Origin: CAZMVY01 sp964617875
Lineage (GTDB): Bacteria; Planctomycetota; Phycisphaerae; UBA1845; PWPN01
Length of the DNA stretch: 64,000 nucleotides
Reading direction: 5' to 3'
Assembly (NCBI GenBank): GCA_964617875.1
Contig: CAZUAI010000020.1
Span: forward strand, 9,126-73,125
How positions within the stretch are numbered: position 1 is the first letter of the stretch; the number at the start of each line of letters is the position of its first letter. Both the position numbers and the translations under genes were made by a program. The notes beneath the pieces are model-generated. The model made no database searches, was not told the DNA's origin, and saw only the letters and a list, made by a program, of their open reading frames with translations. Below are positions 25,393 to 34,294 of the stretch, piece after piece.

Positions 25393-26349
25393 ATGAACGG
25401 CGATGTGCCAGCATCGGCTTGTTCGAAGGTGCCTGCGGGCGGGCCGCCCGTTCCGAGCGACGGCCGCCCGGGCGCCGGCGACGCCAATCCACTCCCCCGC
25501 GGTATTCGTGCCGCGATCCGCGACGATATCTTCTGTGCGAAATGCGACTACAACCTCCGTGGTCTGACCTCGGACCGCTGTCCGGAGTGCGGGCAGGCGT
25601 TGGACGCGGCCGAGGTGATGGAGCAATCGCTGCCGTGGCACCGGCGGCAATCGCTCGGGTTGGCCTGGGCCTTCTGGCTCACGGTGTGGGAGGCGACGTT
25701 CCGCCCCAATCGCCTGTGCTGCCGCGTCGCCCGCCCTGTGCCGTATCGCGACGCACAGAAGTTCCGCTGGCTGGTTATCCTGCACGCCCACCTGCCGCTT
25801 GCTGCGGTGATTGGCACGTTCTGGTGGATGTGCGAATTCGGTCCGGACGGTTCGGGCGCCAATGGGCTTGACGCCGCTCAAGTGCTGGTCGGCGCGAACA
25901 TCGCATCGATTGTCGCGCTGGCCGTCGTGACGGGCGTGCCGAGCTACTTCTGCCACCCGCGGCGGATTCCGGTCGAACGGCAGAATCGGACGATCGCTCT
26001 CAGCTACTACGCGACCGGCCCGCTGGCCTGGGTTTCCTTGCTGGCCCTGGGGGCGTTGTGCTTGTGGCCGGCAATCGGTCGCGCCGTGACGGCCCTTCCG
26101 CCGATGCCGCTTCCGGTGTCTCTCATCTGGGCCTTCCTGCTTGCATTCCTTCTCGTCGGCCCGCTTGTGGCCTGGGTCAATGCGCTGACGGCTCTCTTCG
26201 TCATCGCCTTTGGCCGGGATCGGACGCGGGCCGGAACGGTTGGGCTGTTGGCCTTCGCCACGGCGATCGGTGCCGGCGTGCCCGGGCTCTATGCCGTTCT
26301 ATTTCTCGTCGAGTTCCTCCGCATCGTCTTCTACAGCTTCTGGCCCTGA
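25393..26349 (+). CDS. Zinc-ribbon multi-pass membrane protein, function unknown
   Basis: 318 residues. A Gly/Pro-rich N-terminus leads to a CxxC...CxxC zinc ribbon (CAKCDYNLRGL...RCPECGQ, about residues 49-68), a fingerprint common in Phycisphaerae membrane proteins. Four to five hydrophobic segments follow, including WLVILHAHLPLAAVIGTFWW, ALGALCLWP, SLIWAFLLAFLLVGP and the C-terminal LLAFATAIGAGVPGLYAVLF. A GTG at 25375 is an alternative start only 5 bases after the predicted transcript start. The last 51 bases overlap the converging gene on the minus strand. No function is assigned. Confidence 0.8.
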   Translation: MNGDVPASACSKVPAGGPPVPSDGRPGAGDANPLPRGIRAAIRDDIFCAKCDYNLRGLTSDRCPECGQALDAAEVMEQSLPWHRRQSLGLAWAFWLTVWEATFRPNRLCCRVARPVPYRDAQKFRWLVILHAHLPLAAVIGTFWWMCEFGPDGSGANGLDAAQVLVGANIASIVALAVVTGVPSYFCHPRRIPVERQNRTIALSYYATGPLAWVSLLALGALCLWPAIGRAVTALPPMPLPVSLIWAFLLAFLLVGPLVAWVNALTALFVIAFGRDRTRAGTVGLLAFATAIGAGVPGLYAVLFLVEFLRIVFYSFWP

Positions 26350-27831
26350 TCCGGGTCGCGATGTTGGCATGGACGGACCGGCCGGCCGATCGCCGTCCAG
26401 GTAGAATCGTCGGACCGGTCCAAGCCCTTCGCACCGCAACAGGGAGGGGCTTCTGCCTGCCGTGCCCGTGGTCGGTTGCGAGCCGATCCCCCCGTTTCCC
26501 CTTGCAAGCGGAATGGCGTTGACGCCCTCGGACCACGTAATCGGTTGCGGCGGGTATTCAAACGGATCTTCCGGAACCGCCGGGAGATAACGCGGAACCA
26601 GCTCGGCCAGCGACGCGGGACGCCGGCCATGGTCCGTCACATACAGGCGGATCGCCAGCGCCGTCGCGGCCATCCGCCGCTGGGCGATCGACTCGAAGAG
26701 GCCCCTCATGGTCGCCTCGTCGTCTGAACGCGTGATCAGACTGGGCCAGCGCGACAAGAAAAAGGCGGTCTTCGTGCGCTGCGGCTCCGGCACGAGCACG
26801 CCGGTCGCGTCGTGCCAGTTCGGCATCCGCGCCGCCTGCGCTGCCGCCGTTTCGCGTTGGAGGACCCGCGCCCCGTCCATCTTCCAGGCCGGCCGCAGGG
26901 CGAGGGCCTCCGCATGCCTTCCCCCGGGGAAGCCTTGCAAGAGGTTGATGCTCGACCCGGACCGCCCCTGTCTCTGACCGACGAGTTCGCGAACGGCGGC
27001 AAGCGAAACGGCCCTGCTGATTCGCAAACCGTGGGAGCAGCCCTCCTGTAGCGGCTGCGTGTCGAGCAACTCGGCGATCAGCGCCTCCACCGCCAGACGG
27101 TTGGCGGCAGATTCGGCGGGTCGAGCCTCGGCCCGGTCCGCCGAGTCCGCGATGCGCAGATCGTGGGCGACGTGTTCCACGGCTCGGCACGCCCGATCCG
27201 AGCCCCGTGTCGTGAACAGGCAGCCGCACATGTGCGGGGCGTTGCGTCCATGCCGCACCAGGGCGAGCAGGTCGCGAAGTGTGGCAACCGTTTCCGCGTC
27301 ATCGCCGTCGGCATGGGCCCGCAACGCCGCAACCTCGAGCAACGTCAGCAGGTGGGAATTGGGCGGCGTCGGTGGCGTCGGGCTGATGCCCAGCGGCCCG
27401 ATCGTGAAAACGCCCCAGTTGGCGGCGGGCCGGTCGCGGGCCTGTCTGGCCAGCGTCCTGGCGCCCGAGTTCCTGGCGACCACTCGCCGAGCGAGCCTTT
27501 CGTGGCCCGCGAGGTTATCCGAGGACGTGATGACTCTCTCCAGGGTATCCAACTGCAGGGCGTCCCGGCTGATCGCCACGAGGGCCTGCCGATAGAGCAC
27601 CGCTGCGTTCTGCCTGTCGGGGATGTCGGGCTCGGCGAAGTCCGCCGGCTCGAGCGGCTCGCCCGCCGTTCGCAGCCGCGCAACCTCGGCCTGCCACACA
27701 CGTTCCGCATGCCAGCCCCACCATGCGCGGAAGGCGGCGAGCAGCAGCAACAACGCCGCTATGCCGATGGCGATTCGCTTGAGCCAGCGGAAACGCGGAG
27801 GCAGGGGAAGGCCGGCGGCCTGCTCTTCCAT
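26299..27831 (-). CDS. Membrane-anchored protein of unknown function
   Basis: 510 residues from the ATG at 27831. One N-terminal transmembrane helix (about 18-36, KRIAIGIAALLLLLAAFRAWW) and a long helical ectodomain. Residues around 400-435 contain MAATALAIRLYVTDHGRRPASL and LVPRYLPAVPEDPF, a segment seen repeatedly in planctomycete proteins and similar to the surface region of secretion pseudopilins. The C-terminal tail is low-complexity and acidic, and its final 17 codons overlap the converging gene on the plus strand. No enzymatic motif is visible. Confidence 0.75.
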   Translation of the reverse strand: MEEQAAGLPLPPRFRWLKRIAIGIAALLLLLAAFRAWWGWHAERVWQAEVARLRTAGEPLEPADFAEPDIPDRQNAAVLYRQALVAISRDALQLDTLERVITSSDNLAGHERLARRVVARNSGARTLARQARDRPAANWGVFTIGPLGISPTPPTPPNSHLLTLLEVAALRAHADGDDAETVATLRDLLALVRHGRNAPHMCGCLFTTRGSDRACRAVEHVAHDLRIADSADRAEARPAESAANRLAVEALIAELLDTQPLQEGCSHGLRISRAVSLAAVRELVGQRQGRSGSSINLLQGFPGGRHAEALALRPAWKMDGARVLQRETAAAQAARMPNWHDATGVLVPEPQRTKTAFFLSRWPSLITRSDDEATMRGLFESIAQRRMAATALAIRLYVTDHGRRPASLAELVPRYLPAVPEDPFEYPPQPITWSEGVNAIPLARGNGGIGSQPTTGTAGRSPSLLRCEGLGPVRRFYLDGDRPAGPSMPTSRPGSGPEAVEDDAEELDEK

Positions 27832-27891
27832 GGTCGCACCCCCCAATCCCCTCATCGGATTGTATGCCCGGCAAAGTGTCCGCCCCAACGC

Positions 27892-28443
27892 TCAGAACAG
27901 ACCCTTGTCCTCGTCGTCTCCGCCGGCGTCTGACGCCCCCGGATCCACGTCGGGTGGGTCGCCGCGTTGGACCGCCGCCTCCGCCGCCCGGACGGCGAGC
28001 GTGTCGCACCGTTCGTTCTCCGGGTGCCCGGTGTGGCCGTAGACATGTTCGCACGTGACCTGGTGGCGGTCCATCTCCGCGGCGATCGCCTGCCACAGGT
28101 CCGCGTTCCGGACGGACCGGTTCTTCCCGCCCGTGCGGCGCCTCCAGCCGCGCCGCCGCCAGGCGGGCATCCACAGCGTCATGCCGTGGATCGTGTACTG
28201 GCTGTCGCTGACGACGCGGACGCGGCACGGCCGCTTGAGCCGCTGCAGCCCGTGCAGGACGGCACGGAGTTCCATACGGTTGTTGGTCGTGAGGCTGCTG
28301 CCGCCGGCGGCCTCGGACCGCTTGCCGGACGGCAGGTGGTGCAGGATGTACGCCCAGCCGCCCGGGCCGGGGTTCCCGCTGCACGCCCCGTCGGTGTAGA
28401 GCACAACCTCGACCGGTTCCTGTGGTTCGTTTTTCGCCGCCAA
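27892..28443 (-). CDS. rnhA: Ribonuclease HI
   Basis: 183 residues. It degrades the RNA strand of RNA-DNA hybrids. The catalytic carboxylates are in order: LYTDGACSGNPGPGGW (first Asp), NNRMELRAVL (Glu), VVSDSQYTIHG (Asp), and HVYGHTGHPENERCDTLA (His of the flexible loop and last Asp). The start is a TTG at 28443 with GAGG 5 bases upstream, which gives a short N-terminal lead before VEVVLYTDG. A C-terminal acidic tail of about 25 residues exceeds the usual length. The gene is divergent from the ESCRT-III-like gene (168 bp apart). Confidence 0.93.
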   Translation of the reverse strand: MAAKNEPQEPVEVVLYTDGACSGNPGPGGWAYILHHLPSGKRSEAAGGSSLTTNNRMELRAVLHGLQRLKRPCRVRVVSDSQYTIHGMTLWMPAWRRRGWRRRTGGKNRSVRNADLWQAIAAEMDRHQVTCEHVYGHTGHPENERCDTLAVRAAEAAVQRGDPPDVDPGASDAGGDDEDKGLF

Positions 28444-28545
28444 GTCCGCCTCGCAATCCGACGCCGTGCGATCCGAGCCGAGTTCGGCGGGTTCCGCCCG
28501 GCCCGCGTAGTGTATCGGGCCGGACGAATCCGTACAGGGAGGGCC

Positions 28546-28573
28546 TCGACCCGCGCCGCGGTTCGGTTAGAAT
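28546..28573 (+). promoter_or_regulatory. Possible promoter for the ESCRT-III-like gene
   Basis: TAGAAT (28568-28573) preceded at 16 bp by TCGACC (28546-28551, four of six consensus bases). The start codon is 38 bases downstream of the -10. Tentative because of the weak -35. Confidence 0.35.
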
Positions 28574-28611
28574 ACCGGGGAGCGCCCGAACGAGGTCAAG
28601 GAGCCGGCACG

Positions 28612-29217
28612 ATGGGTCTGTTCAAATCGAGCGAGGAACGGCGGATCGAGCGGGACATCAAGATCCGGCAGGGGATACGGCGGATCGAAAAGGCGATCCG
28701 CGAGCAGGCCGCCTTCCAGGACGAGTTCGTCCGCAACGCCCAGCGGGCCCGGCAGATGGGCGACTCGGCCCAGTACCAGTTCATCCGCAACTCGCTCAAG
28801 AAGACGGCGACGATCCGCAAGATGCTCGAGCGCCAGCTCCTGGCCGTGAAGAACGCCCTGCTGATCAAGCGGCAGGCGGAGGCGTCGGCCGACTTCACGA
28901 AGGCGATGGGCACCATGGCCGTCGAGATCGGCCGCCTCTTCGGCGAGACGGACCTTGTCCGGACGCAGGCCGAGTGGGAGAAGGCGATGGTCCGGTCGCA
29001 GACGATGGAGGAGCGGATGAGCATGTTCCTCGACTCGATCGAGGACATCGCCGCGCAGGACGCCTCGGCGGCGCCGAGCGAGGCCATCACCGACGACGAG
29101 ATCGACCGCCTCATCGAGGCCGAGGCCGACGCCGAGCAGGCGAAGGAAGTGCAGAAGCTCACGGACCTCCGCGCCGAACTCGACGCGCTGAAGAGCCAGG
29201 GCGAGAAGCAGAAGTAG
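28612..29217 (+). CDS. ESCRT-III/Snf7-like membrane-remodelling protein
   Basis: 201 residues, AAGGAG upstream of the ATG. The protein is almost entirely helical. Residues 1-90 carry about 22 Lys/Arg against 11 Asp/Glu; residues 112-180 carry about 20 acidic against 6 basic: the basic-to-acidic polarity of ESCRT-III subunits of the same size (about 200-220 residues). After a long N-terminal helical hairpin (11-90), ADFTKAMGTMAVEIGRL, WEKAMVRSQTMEERMSMF and ITDDEIDRLIEAEAD follow the helix 3-4-5 pattern of CHMP1/Vps2-type proteins (TKxM, MExxM, xxDxLI). The C-terminal helix LRAELDALK resembles the MIM1 that binds MIT domains of Vps4. It may polymerise on membranes. Bacterial PspA/Vipp1 are the obvious alternative, but the MIM1-like tail and CHMP-like middle fit them less well. 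Family placement is by eye. Confidence 0.7.
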   Translation: MGLFKSSEERRIERDIKIRQGIRRIEKAIREQAAFQDEFVRNAQRARQMGDSAQYQFIRNSLKKTATIRKMLERQLLAVKNALLIKRQAEASADFTKAMGTMAVEIGRLFGETDLVRTQAEWEKAMVRSQTMEERMSMFLDSIEDIAAQDASAAPSEAITDDEIDRLIEAEADAEQAKEVQKLTDLRAELDALKSQGEKQK

Positions 29218-29272
29218 CACGTTCGCTCGCGGCGGCTCGCCGGAGCGGACCACGGACGGCGCGGGAGCGGCC

Positions 29273-31057
29273 TCAGCGGCCGGCGCCGACCTTCACCGCC
29301 ACCATCGTCATGTCGTCGGCGAGGTCGCTGTAGCCGATGAAACGGCGGACGTCCCAGAGGATGTTCTGGACGATCTGCTGCGGATCGAGGGCGGCGTGCC
29401 GGATGCAGGACTCGGCGAGCCGCTCGCGGCCGAACTGCTCGCCGGCGAAGGTCATTGACTCGACCACGCCGTCCGTGCACATCAGCAGCAGGTCGCCGGG
29501 CCGCAGTTCCACCATGCCCTTCTGGAAGACCTCGCCCTTCGAAACGCCGATCACCAGCCCGCCCGTGTCGAGCGTCTGGACCCGCCCGTCGCGGACGAGC
29601 AGCGGCGGCTCGTGGCCGGCGTTGCAGTAGGTCAGCCGCCGCGCACCGGGCATGAGCACGCCGTAGAACACGGTCGCGAACTCGTTCGACCGCGTCTCGC
29701 CGCACATGTGGTCGTTCACCTGCGCCATGATCCGCTCGACGTCGTAGATGTGGTACGTGTAGACGCGCAGGGCCGACCGCAGCGACGCCATCATCAGGGC
29801 GGCGGGGAGGCCCTTGCCCACGACGTCGGCAATGGCGATCCCGAGGTTGCGGCCCGGCAGCTCGATGAAATCGTAGAAATCGCCGCCGACCTCGCGGCTG
29901 GGCTTGTAGATGCAGCCGAACGAGGCGCCCGGCCAGTTCGGCGGCGCCGTGGGAATCATCCGCCGCTGCACCACCCCGGCGTGCCTGATCTGCCGTTCGT
30001 ATCGCTCCGCCTCGACGGCCGCCTCGTACAGCCGTGCGTTGACGATCGCCACCGCCGCCTGGTCGGCGATCGCCCGCAGCAACAGTTCCTGGAAGCGGGT
30101 GAACCGGTGCCGCGTGCCCGTGTACACGCGGATCACGCCGACCGGCTCGCCCCGGTACTGCATGCCGCAGACGAGGCAACTGACGAGACCCTCCTCCCGC
30201 GCCGGTTCGGGATACGTCACCCGCGGGTCGTTGGGCACGTCCTCAATCAGGACCATCTTGCCCTGGAGGGCCTCGACGTCGATCGGATTCCGCTCGGCGA
30301 TCACGGGCCCCTTCTTCAGGTAACGGTCCGAGAGGTTGTGGACGGCCTGGATGACCAGCTCGCCGCTCTGTTCATCGAGCAGCCGGATGCTGCACGCCTT
30401 CGTCTGCATGACCTGGCAGACCTTCCTCGCCGTGCGGTTGAGGATCTCCTGCAGGCTCCGCATGCCGGCGAGCATCCCGGCGAGGTCATAGACGGCGGAC
30501 AGCTCCTCCATCCGGCTCTGAAGCTGCTGTTCCTGCTGGCAGAATCGGGCGAGCATGGCCGCCGTGGCCGTGGCCATCTCGGCCGCCGCCTGGCGTTCGT
30601 GTTCCGGCCACGGGCCGCACTCGCGGGCCGCCGCGGACAAGGCGTCGGCGTTGAGGCCCCAGCGATCGGCCATGGCCCGCGCATGCTCATCCGTCCAGCC
30701 CTCCGACGGACGATCGCCCACCACGAGCGTTCCGACCCGGCACTTTCCGACGACGACGGGGACCAGCAGGTGGCTCAGGCGGCATTCCGCGTCATCGACC
30801 CAGCTCTCGCGGGTATCCGACGACGAGCCCGCCGCAACCTGCAGCCGGATCTTCTGCGCGGCCGCCGCCCCGTCGTGCGTCGCGATCAACGCCCCGAAGG
30901 GGTTGCCCGCATTCGGCGGCAGGACCGCCAGTCCCTGGTCGCTGATGATTGCGACCGTGGTGCGGGTCGATGCCGCGAGCCCCTCCTGTATGTCACGGAC
31001 CGTGGGCTCATCGACCGACCGCATCAATCGACACGGCAACAGCGTGGTGTCAGCCAT
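29273..31057 (-). CDS. GAF-domain PP2C/SpoIIE-type serine phosphatase
   Basis: 594 residues from the ATG at 31057. The N-terminal 150 residues resemble a small-ligand sensory domain (possibly PocR-like: VRDIQEGLAASTRTTVAIISDQG, HLLVPVVVGKCRVGTLVVGD). A coiled-coil linker leads to a GAF domain (about 195-345). The PP2C domain runs from about 370 to the end with GGDFYDF, IADVVGKGLPAALMMA, CNAGHEPP, LLMCTDGVVE and DDMTMVAVKV, which hold the metal-binding aspartates. Such phosphatases reverse serine phosphorylation of anti-sigma antagonists or other signalling proteins. It converges on the ESCRT-III-like gene with a 55-bp gap; a functional link is not shown. Confidence 0.9.
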   Translation of the reverse strand: MADTTLLPCRLMRSVDEPTVRDIQEGLAASTRTTVAIISDQGLAVLPPNAGNPFGALIATHDGAAAAQKIRLQVAAGSSSDTRESWVDDAECRLSHLLVPVVVGKCRVGTLVVGDRPSEGWTDEHARAMADRWGLNADALSAAARECGPWPEHERQAAAEMATATAAMLARFCQQEQQLQSRMEELSAVYDLAGMLAGMRSLQEILNRTARKVCQVMQTKACSIRLLDEQSGELVIQAVHNLSDRYLKKGPVIAERNPIDVEALQGKMVLIEDVPNDPRVTYPEPAREEGLVSCLVCGMQYRGEPVGVIRVYTGTRHRFTRFQELLLRAIADQAAVAIVNARLYEAAVEAERYERQIRHAGVVQRRMIPTAPPNWPGASFGCIYKPSREVGGDFYDFIELPGRNLGIAIADVVGKGLPAALMMASLRSALRVYTYHIYDVERIMAQVNDHMCGETRSNEFATVFYGVLMPGARRLTYCNAGHEPPLLVRDGRVQTLDTGGLVIGVSKGEVFQKGMVELRPGDLLLMCTDGVVESMTFAGEQFGRERLAESCIRHAALDPQQIVQNILWDVRRFIGYSDLADDMTMVAVKVGAGR

Positions 31058-31103
31058 TCCTCGGACAACCCCCAACTCGGCGGGAAACACACATCATTGC
31101 CGG

Positions 31104-31132
31104 ATTATACGTGCCGCGCGCGGCGCGATCAA
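31104..31132 (-). promoter_or_regulatory. Promoter of the GAF-PP2C gene
   Basis: On the minus strand: TTGATC (31132-31127), 17-bp spacer, TATAAT (31109-31104). It lies in the divergent region shared with mrdA. Confidence 0.65.
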
Positions 31133-31180
31133 AAGCGGACAGGCGGGCCATACCCGCGGCCGTGCGGTTCGGGTATCCTG

Positions 31181-33232
31181 ATGGCGGGAGCGTACCCGGA
31201 CTTGTTCGAACGTCGGATCAAAGTGCTCTTGTACGTGCTGGCCGCGATGACCGTCGGCGTCGTCGTTCGCCTCGTGCAGCTCCAGGTCCTCCGCGCCGAC
31301 ACGTACCGCGAGGAGGCCCGGCGCGCCCTGCTCCGGCCGATTCGGCTGCTGCCGTGCGTGCGCGGGCAGATCCTCGACCGCACCGGCCACGTGCTCGCCG
31401 AGAACCGTCCCTGCTGGGACGTGTGCGTGCCGTACGGAATCCTCGCCGCCGAGCCCGAATACCTCAATGCCCTCGCCGAGCAGATCAAGCTCGCCGTGCC
31501 GGGCACCCGCGGACGGGTCACCGAGGCCGACGTGGACGAACTCCGCAGCCGCATCTCGGCCATGTGGCCCGCGATCGCCGAGGCGACCGGCGTCGGACTG
31601 GACGCAATCGCCGAACAGCGGGAGCGGATCGTCCAGCGCGTGCGGTGCATCAAGGACGTCGTGCGGCAGAAGCAGGGTCTGGATCGGCGCATCGCCGAGG
31701 AGCGGCTCAGTCACCCGATCGTCCGCGGCCTGAGTCAGGAGGCGGCCGTCAGGGCCGGCGCTGCCCTCTCGGCCTATCGCTGGGTTGAGGTGACCGCCGG
31801 CACGCAGCGCCATTATGCGGACGAACCGTCGCTGGCGCACGTCCTGGGCCGGCTGGAAGACCTCGGAACCGACGCCGTCTTTGCACAGGAAATGACGGGC
31901 GAGCTGCACGGCGTGGCCGGTGTCGAACGGCTCGCCGAAGACTGGCTGCGCGGCACGCCGGGCCAGATCGCCGAGGATATCGACGGCAAGCCGGTCGCCC
32001 CGCCGATCGAGCCCCGCGACGGCGCGAATGTGCGTCTGACGATCGATGCCGTCCTGCAGCAGCAGATCTACGAGCGGCTCGACGCCGCCGTCCGGCAGTA
32101 TCCCCTGTGCAGCGGGGCGGCGGCCGTCGTGCTCGATGCCGCCGGCCGCGAGGTGCTCGCGGCGGTCAGCTTCCCCGGATTCAACGCCAACGCGACCGCG
32201 ACGGAACGGCGACGGCTGGCGATCGACCGCAAGGCGCTGCCGCTGCGAAGCCGCGCCCTCAGTGAGCTGTACCCTCCGGGCTCGACGGTCAAGCCCCTCG
32301 TCGCGGCCGTGGCCCTGGCCGACGGCATCGTGACGCCGGAGACCGAGTTTGACTGCCAGGGCCGCCTCTTCGCCGAGGGCCATGCGTTCCGCTGCACGGG
32401 GATTCACGGCTCGATCGCTCTCACGATGGCCATTTCCCGCAGCTGCAACGTCTACTTCTTCCGCCTCGGCGAACTCATGACCGTGCCGCGGCTCCGGCAG
32501 TGCTACGAGGCGGTCGGGTTCGGCATTCCCGCGGGCACCGCCCTTCGCGAAGACGTCGCCGGCAGGCTCCCCGAACGCACCGGCCGCGGCGACGCCCGCA
32601 ACACCGCCATCGGCCAGGGCGAGCTGGCCGTCACGCCGCTCCACGTGGCGAACCTCATGGCCACAATCGCCACCGGCGAGTACCGCGCGGCCACCGTCGT
32701 CCTCGACGACCCGCGCGAACGGCCCGCGCGGTCGCTGGGCGTTTCCGGCCCCATCTGGGCGCTCGTGCGAACGGGCATGCACAACGTGGTCAACGAGCCC
32801 GGGGGCACGGCGTACGGCAAGCTGGATCTGCCCCCGGAACCGTGGGTCCTGCTCGGCAAGACCGGTAGCGCCGAGGCGTGGCCGCGGGAGCTGGACCGCC
32901 TGTACACGATCGAGTGGCCGGACGGCGGGCGCGAGGAGTACGTGGCCACGGATGCCGCGGATGTGAAACGACGGCTGGCCGGCCGCGGCGAGTTCCGCAT
33001 TGCCGGGTGGAAGGCTCACAACCGCTGGCCGCCGGCGGGTCAGCAGATCGAGACGCACGGCTGGTTCGCCGGGTACATGATTCGCCGCGAGGATCTGGCC
33101 CGCCTGGGCGAGTCGCCGCGCCGGGCCTTTGCGATCGCCGTCCTTCTGGAGTACGCCGGGCACGGAGGCGCGGTCGCGGCGCCCGTCGCCGGCGAAGTGG
33201 CGCAGATGATCACCGCCCGGTACGGGTCATAG
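31181..33232 (+). CDS. mrdA: Penicillin-binding protein 2 (peptidoglycan transpeptidase)
   Basis: 683 residues. One N-terminal transmembrane helix (about 13-31, VLLYVLAAMTVGVVVRLVQLQVL), a pedestal/dimerisation region starting RGQILDRTGHVLAENRP, a junction (GVAGVERLAEDWLRGTPG), then the transpeptidase domain. Catalytic motifs are present: SxxK in YPPGSTVKP, SxN as ISRSCNVYF, and KTG in LLGKTGSAE. Class B monofunctional PBP2 cross-links the elongating side wall together with MreB, MreC and RodA. A TTG at 31208 (DLFERR) with GGGAG upstream is an alternative start. The last 6 bases overlap manC, which converges. Confidence 0.92.
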   Translation: MAGAYPDLFERRIKVLLYVLAAMTVGVVVRLVQLQVLRADTYREEARRALLRPIRLLPCVRGQILDRTGHVLAENRPCWDVCVPYGILAAEPEYLNALAEQIKLAVPGTRGRVTEADVDELRSRISAMWPAIAEATGVGLDAIAEQRERIVQRVRCIKDVVRQKQGLDRRIAEERLSHPIVRGLSQEAAVRAGAALSAYRWVEVTAGTQRHYADEPSLAHVLGRLEDLGTDAVFAQEMTGELHGVAGVERLAEDWLRGTPGQIAEDIDGKPVAPPIEPRDGANVRLTIDAVLQQQIYERLDAAVRQYPLCSGAAAVVLDAAGREVLAAVSFPGFNANATATERRRLAIDRKALPLRSRALSELYPPGSTVKPLVAAVALADGIVTPETEFDCQGRLFAEGHAFRCTGIHGSIALTMAISRSCNVYFFRLGELMTVPRLRQCYEAVGFGIPAGTALREDVAGRLPERTGRGDARNTAIGQGELAVTPLHVANLMATIATGEYRAATVVLDDPRERPARSLGVSGPIWALVRTGMHNVVNEPGGTAYGKLDLPPEPWVLLGKTGSAEAWPRELDRLYTIEWPDGGREEYVATDAADVKRRLAGRGEFRIAGWKAHNRWPPAGQQIETHGWFAGYMIRREDLARLGESPRRAFAIAVLLEYAGHGGAVAAPVAGEVAQMITARYGS

Positions 33233-34294
33233 GTACGCCACCCCCCCCTCCCGCTCCAGCTCCGCCACGAGGTCCCGGATCCGCTGCGCCGCGCTCTTGT
33301 GGCAGACCAGCGTCGCCCGCGGCCCGTGCACGATCACCAGGTCCTCCACCCCGACCGCCGCAAGCAGATGGTCGCCGTCCGCCACGAGGATGTTGCCCGA
33401 GGCATCGATCACGCGATGAGCGGCGCCCGAGCGCACGTTGCCCGCGGCATCGGGCCGGAGCACCTGATCGAGCGCGGTCCACGATCCGACGTCGAGCCAA
33501 TCGCACGGCAGTTCGACGACGAGGACCCGCTCGGCCTTCTCCATGACGGCGAAATCGACCGAGATCCGGGCCAGCGTCGGATACAGCGCGCGGAGGAGGC
33601 GGAGCCGCTCGCCCCCGTCCGCGGCGGCGATCGTGCCGAGCTTCGCGTGCGCGTCGGGCGCGTGGCGGGCCAGTTCCGCCAGAAACGCCGACGCCCGCCA
33701 GACGAACATGCCGCTGTTCCAGAGGTGCTCGCCGCCGGCCACGTACTGTTGCGCCACCTCCGGCGACGGCTTCTCCTTGAACCCGCGGACCGCGTACACG
33801 CCGGGCTCGATCGCGGCGCCGCGGTGAATGTAGCCGAAGCCCGTGTGCGGACTTGTCGGCTTCACGCCCAACGTGATGAGGGCGTCCGGCGACCGGGTCG
33901 CCAGGTCGTACGCCCGCGCGACGGCCTCGCGAAACCGCTCCGCGGGCCGGATCACGTGGTCGGCCGTGAACACACCCATCACGCCGTCGGGATCGGTCCG
34001 GTGCAGGGAATGGGCCATCATGCCGATGGCGTTGAGCGTGTCGCGGCCGCAGGGCTCGCCCACGAGATTGGCATCGGGCAGCTCGGGCAGTTCCTGCCGT
34101 ACGAGCGGCAGGTGCGTCTCACCGGTGATCACGTGGATGCAGTCCGCCGGCAGCCACCCCGCCAGACGCTCGAACGACAGCCGCAGCAGGCTCTTGCCCT
34201 CGACGATCCGCAGGAACTGCTTGGGGCGGTTCCTGAGGCTGAGCGGCCAGAGCCGCGTGCCCGCGCCCCCGGCCATGATGACGGCGTGCCGCAT
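33227..34294 (-). CDS. manC: Mannose-1-phosphate guanylyltransferase
   Basis: 355 residues. It makes GDP-mannose from mannose 1-phosphate and GTP, a precursor for surface glycans. The nucleotidyltransferase signature is VIMAGGAGTRLWPLS, followed by RPKQFL, GEPCGRDT, FTADHVI, FGYIHRG, FKEKPS, WNSGMFVWRAS and PCDWLDVGSWTAL, a standard order. It is a single-domain enzyme without the C-terminal isomerase cupin of bifunctional ManC/AlgA. The gene stands alone, divergent from the lipoprotein operon across a 336-bp gap and overlapping mrdA at its 3' end by 6 bp. Confidence 0.95.
   Translation of the reverse strand: MRHAVIMAGGAGTRLWPLSLRNRPKQFLRIVEGKSLLRLSFERLAGWLPADCIHVITGETHLPLVRQELPELPDANLVGEPCGRDTLNAIGMMAHSLHRTDPDGVMGVFTADHVIRPAERFREAVARAYDLATRSPDALITLGVKPTSPHTGFGYIHRGAAIEPGVYAVRGFKEKPSPEVAQQYVAGGEHLWNSGMFVWRASAFLAELARHAPDAHAKLGTIAAADGGERLRLLRALYPTLARISVDFAVMEKAERVLVVELPCDWLDVGSWTALDQVLRPDAAGNVRSGAAHRVIDASGNILVADGDHLLAAVGVEDLVIVHGPRATLVCHKSAAQRIRDLVAELEREGGVAYL

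Noticed and set aside
26299..26349. Overlap of two converging genes considered as a frameshift or wrong stop
   Set aside because: Both frames stay open to their stops and the overlap concerns only poorly conserved tails, which is tolerable for converging genes.
28612..29217. Reading the small helical protein as an ordinary PspA/Vipp1
   Set aside because: It lacks the usual N-terminal amphipathic start of PspA and has an acidic C-terminal half and MIM1-like tail; PspA remains the main alternative and is named in the entry.
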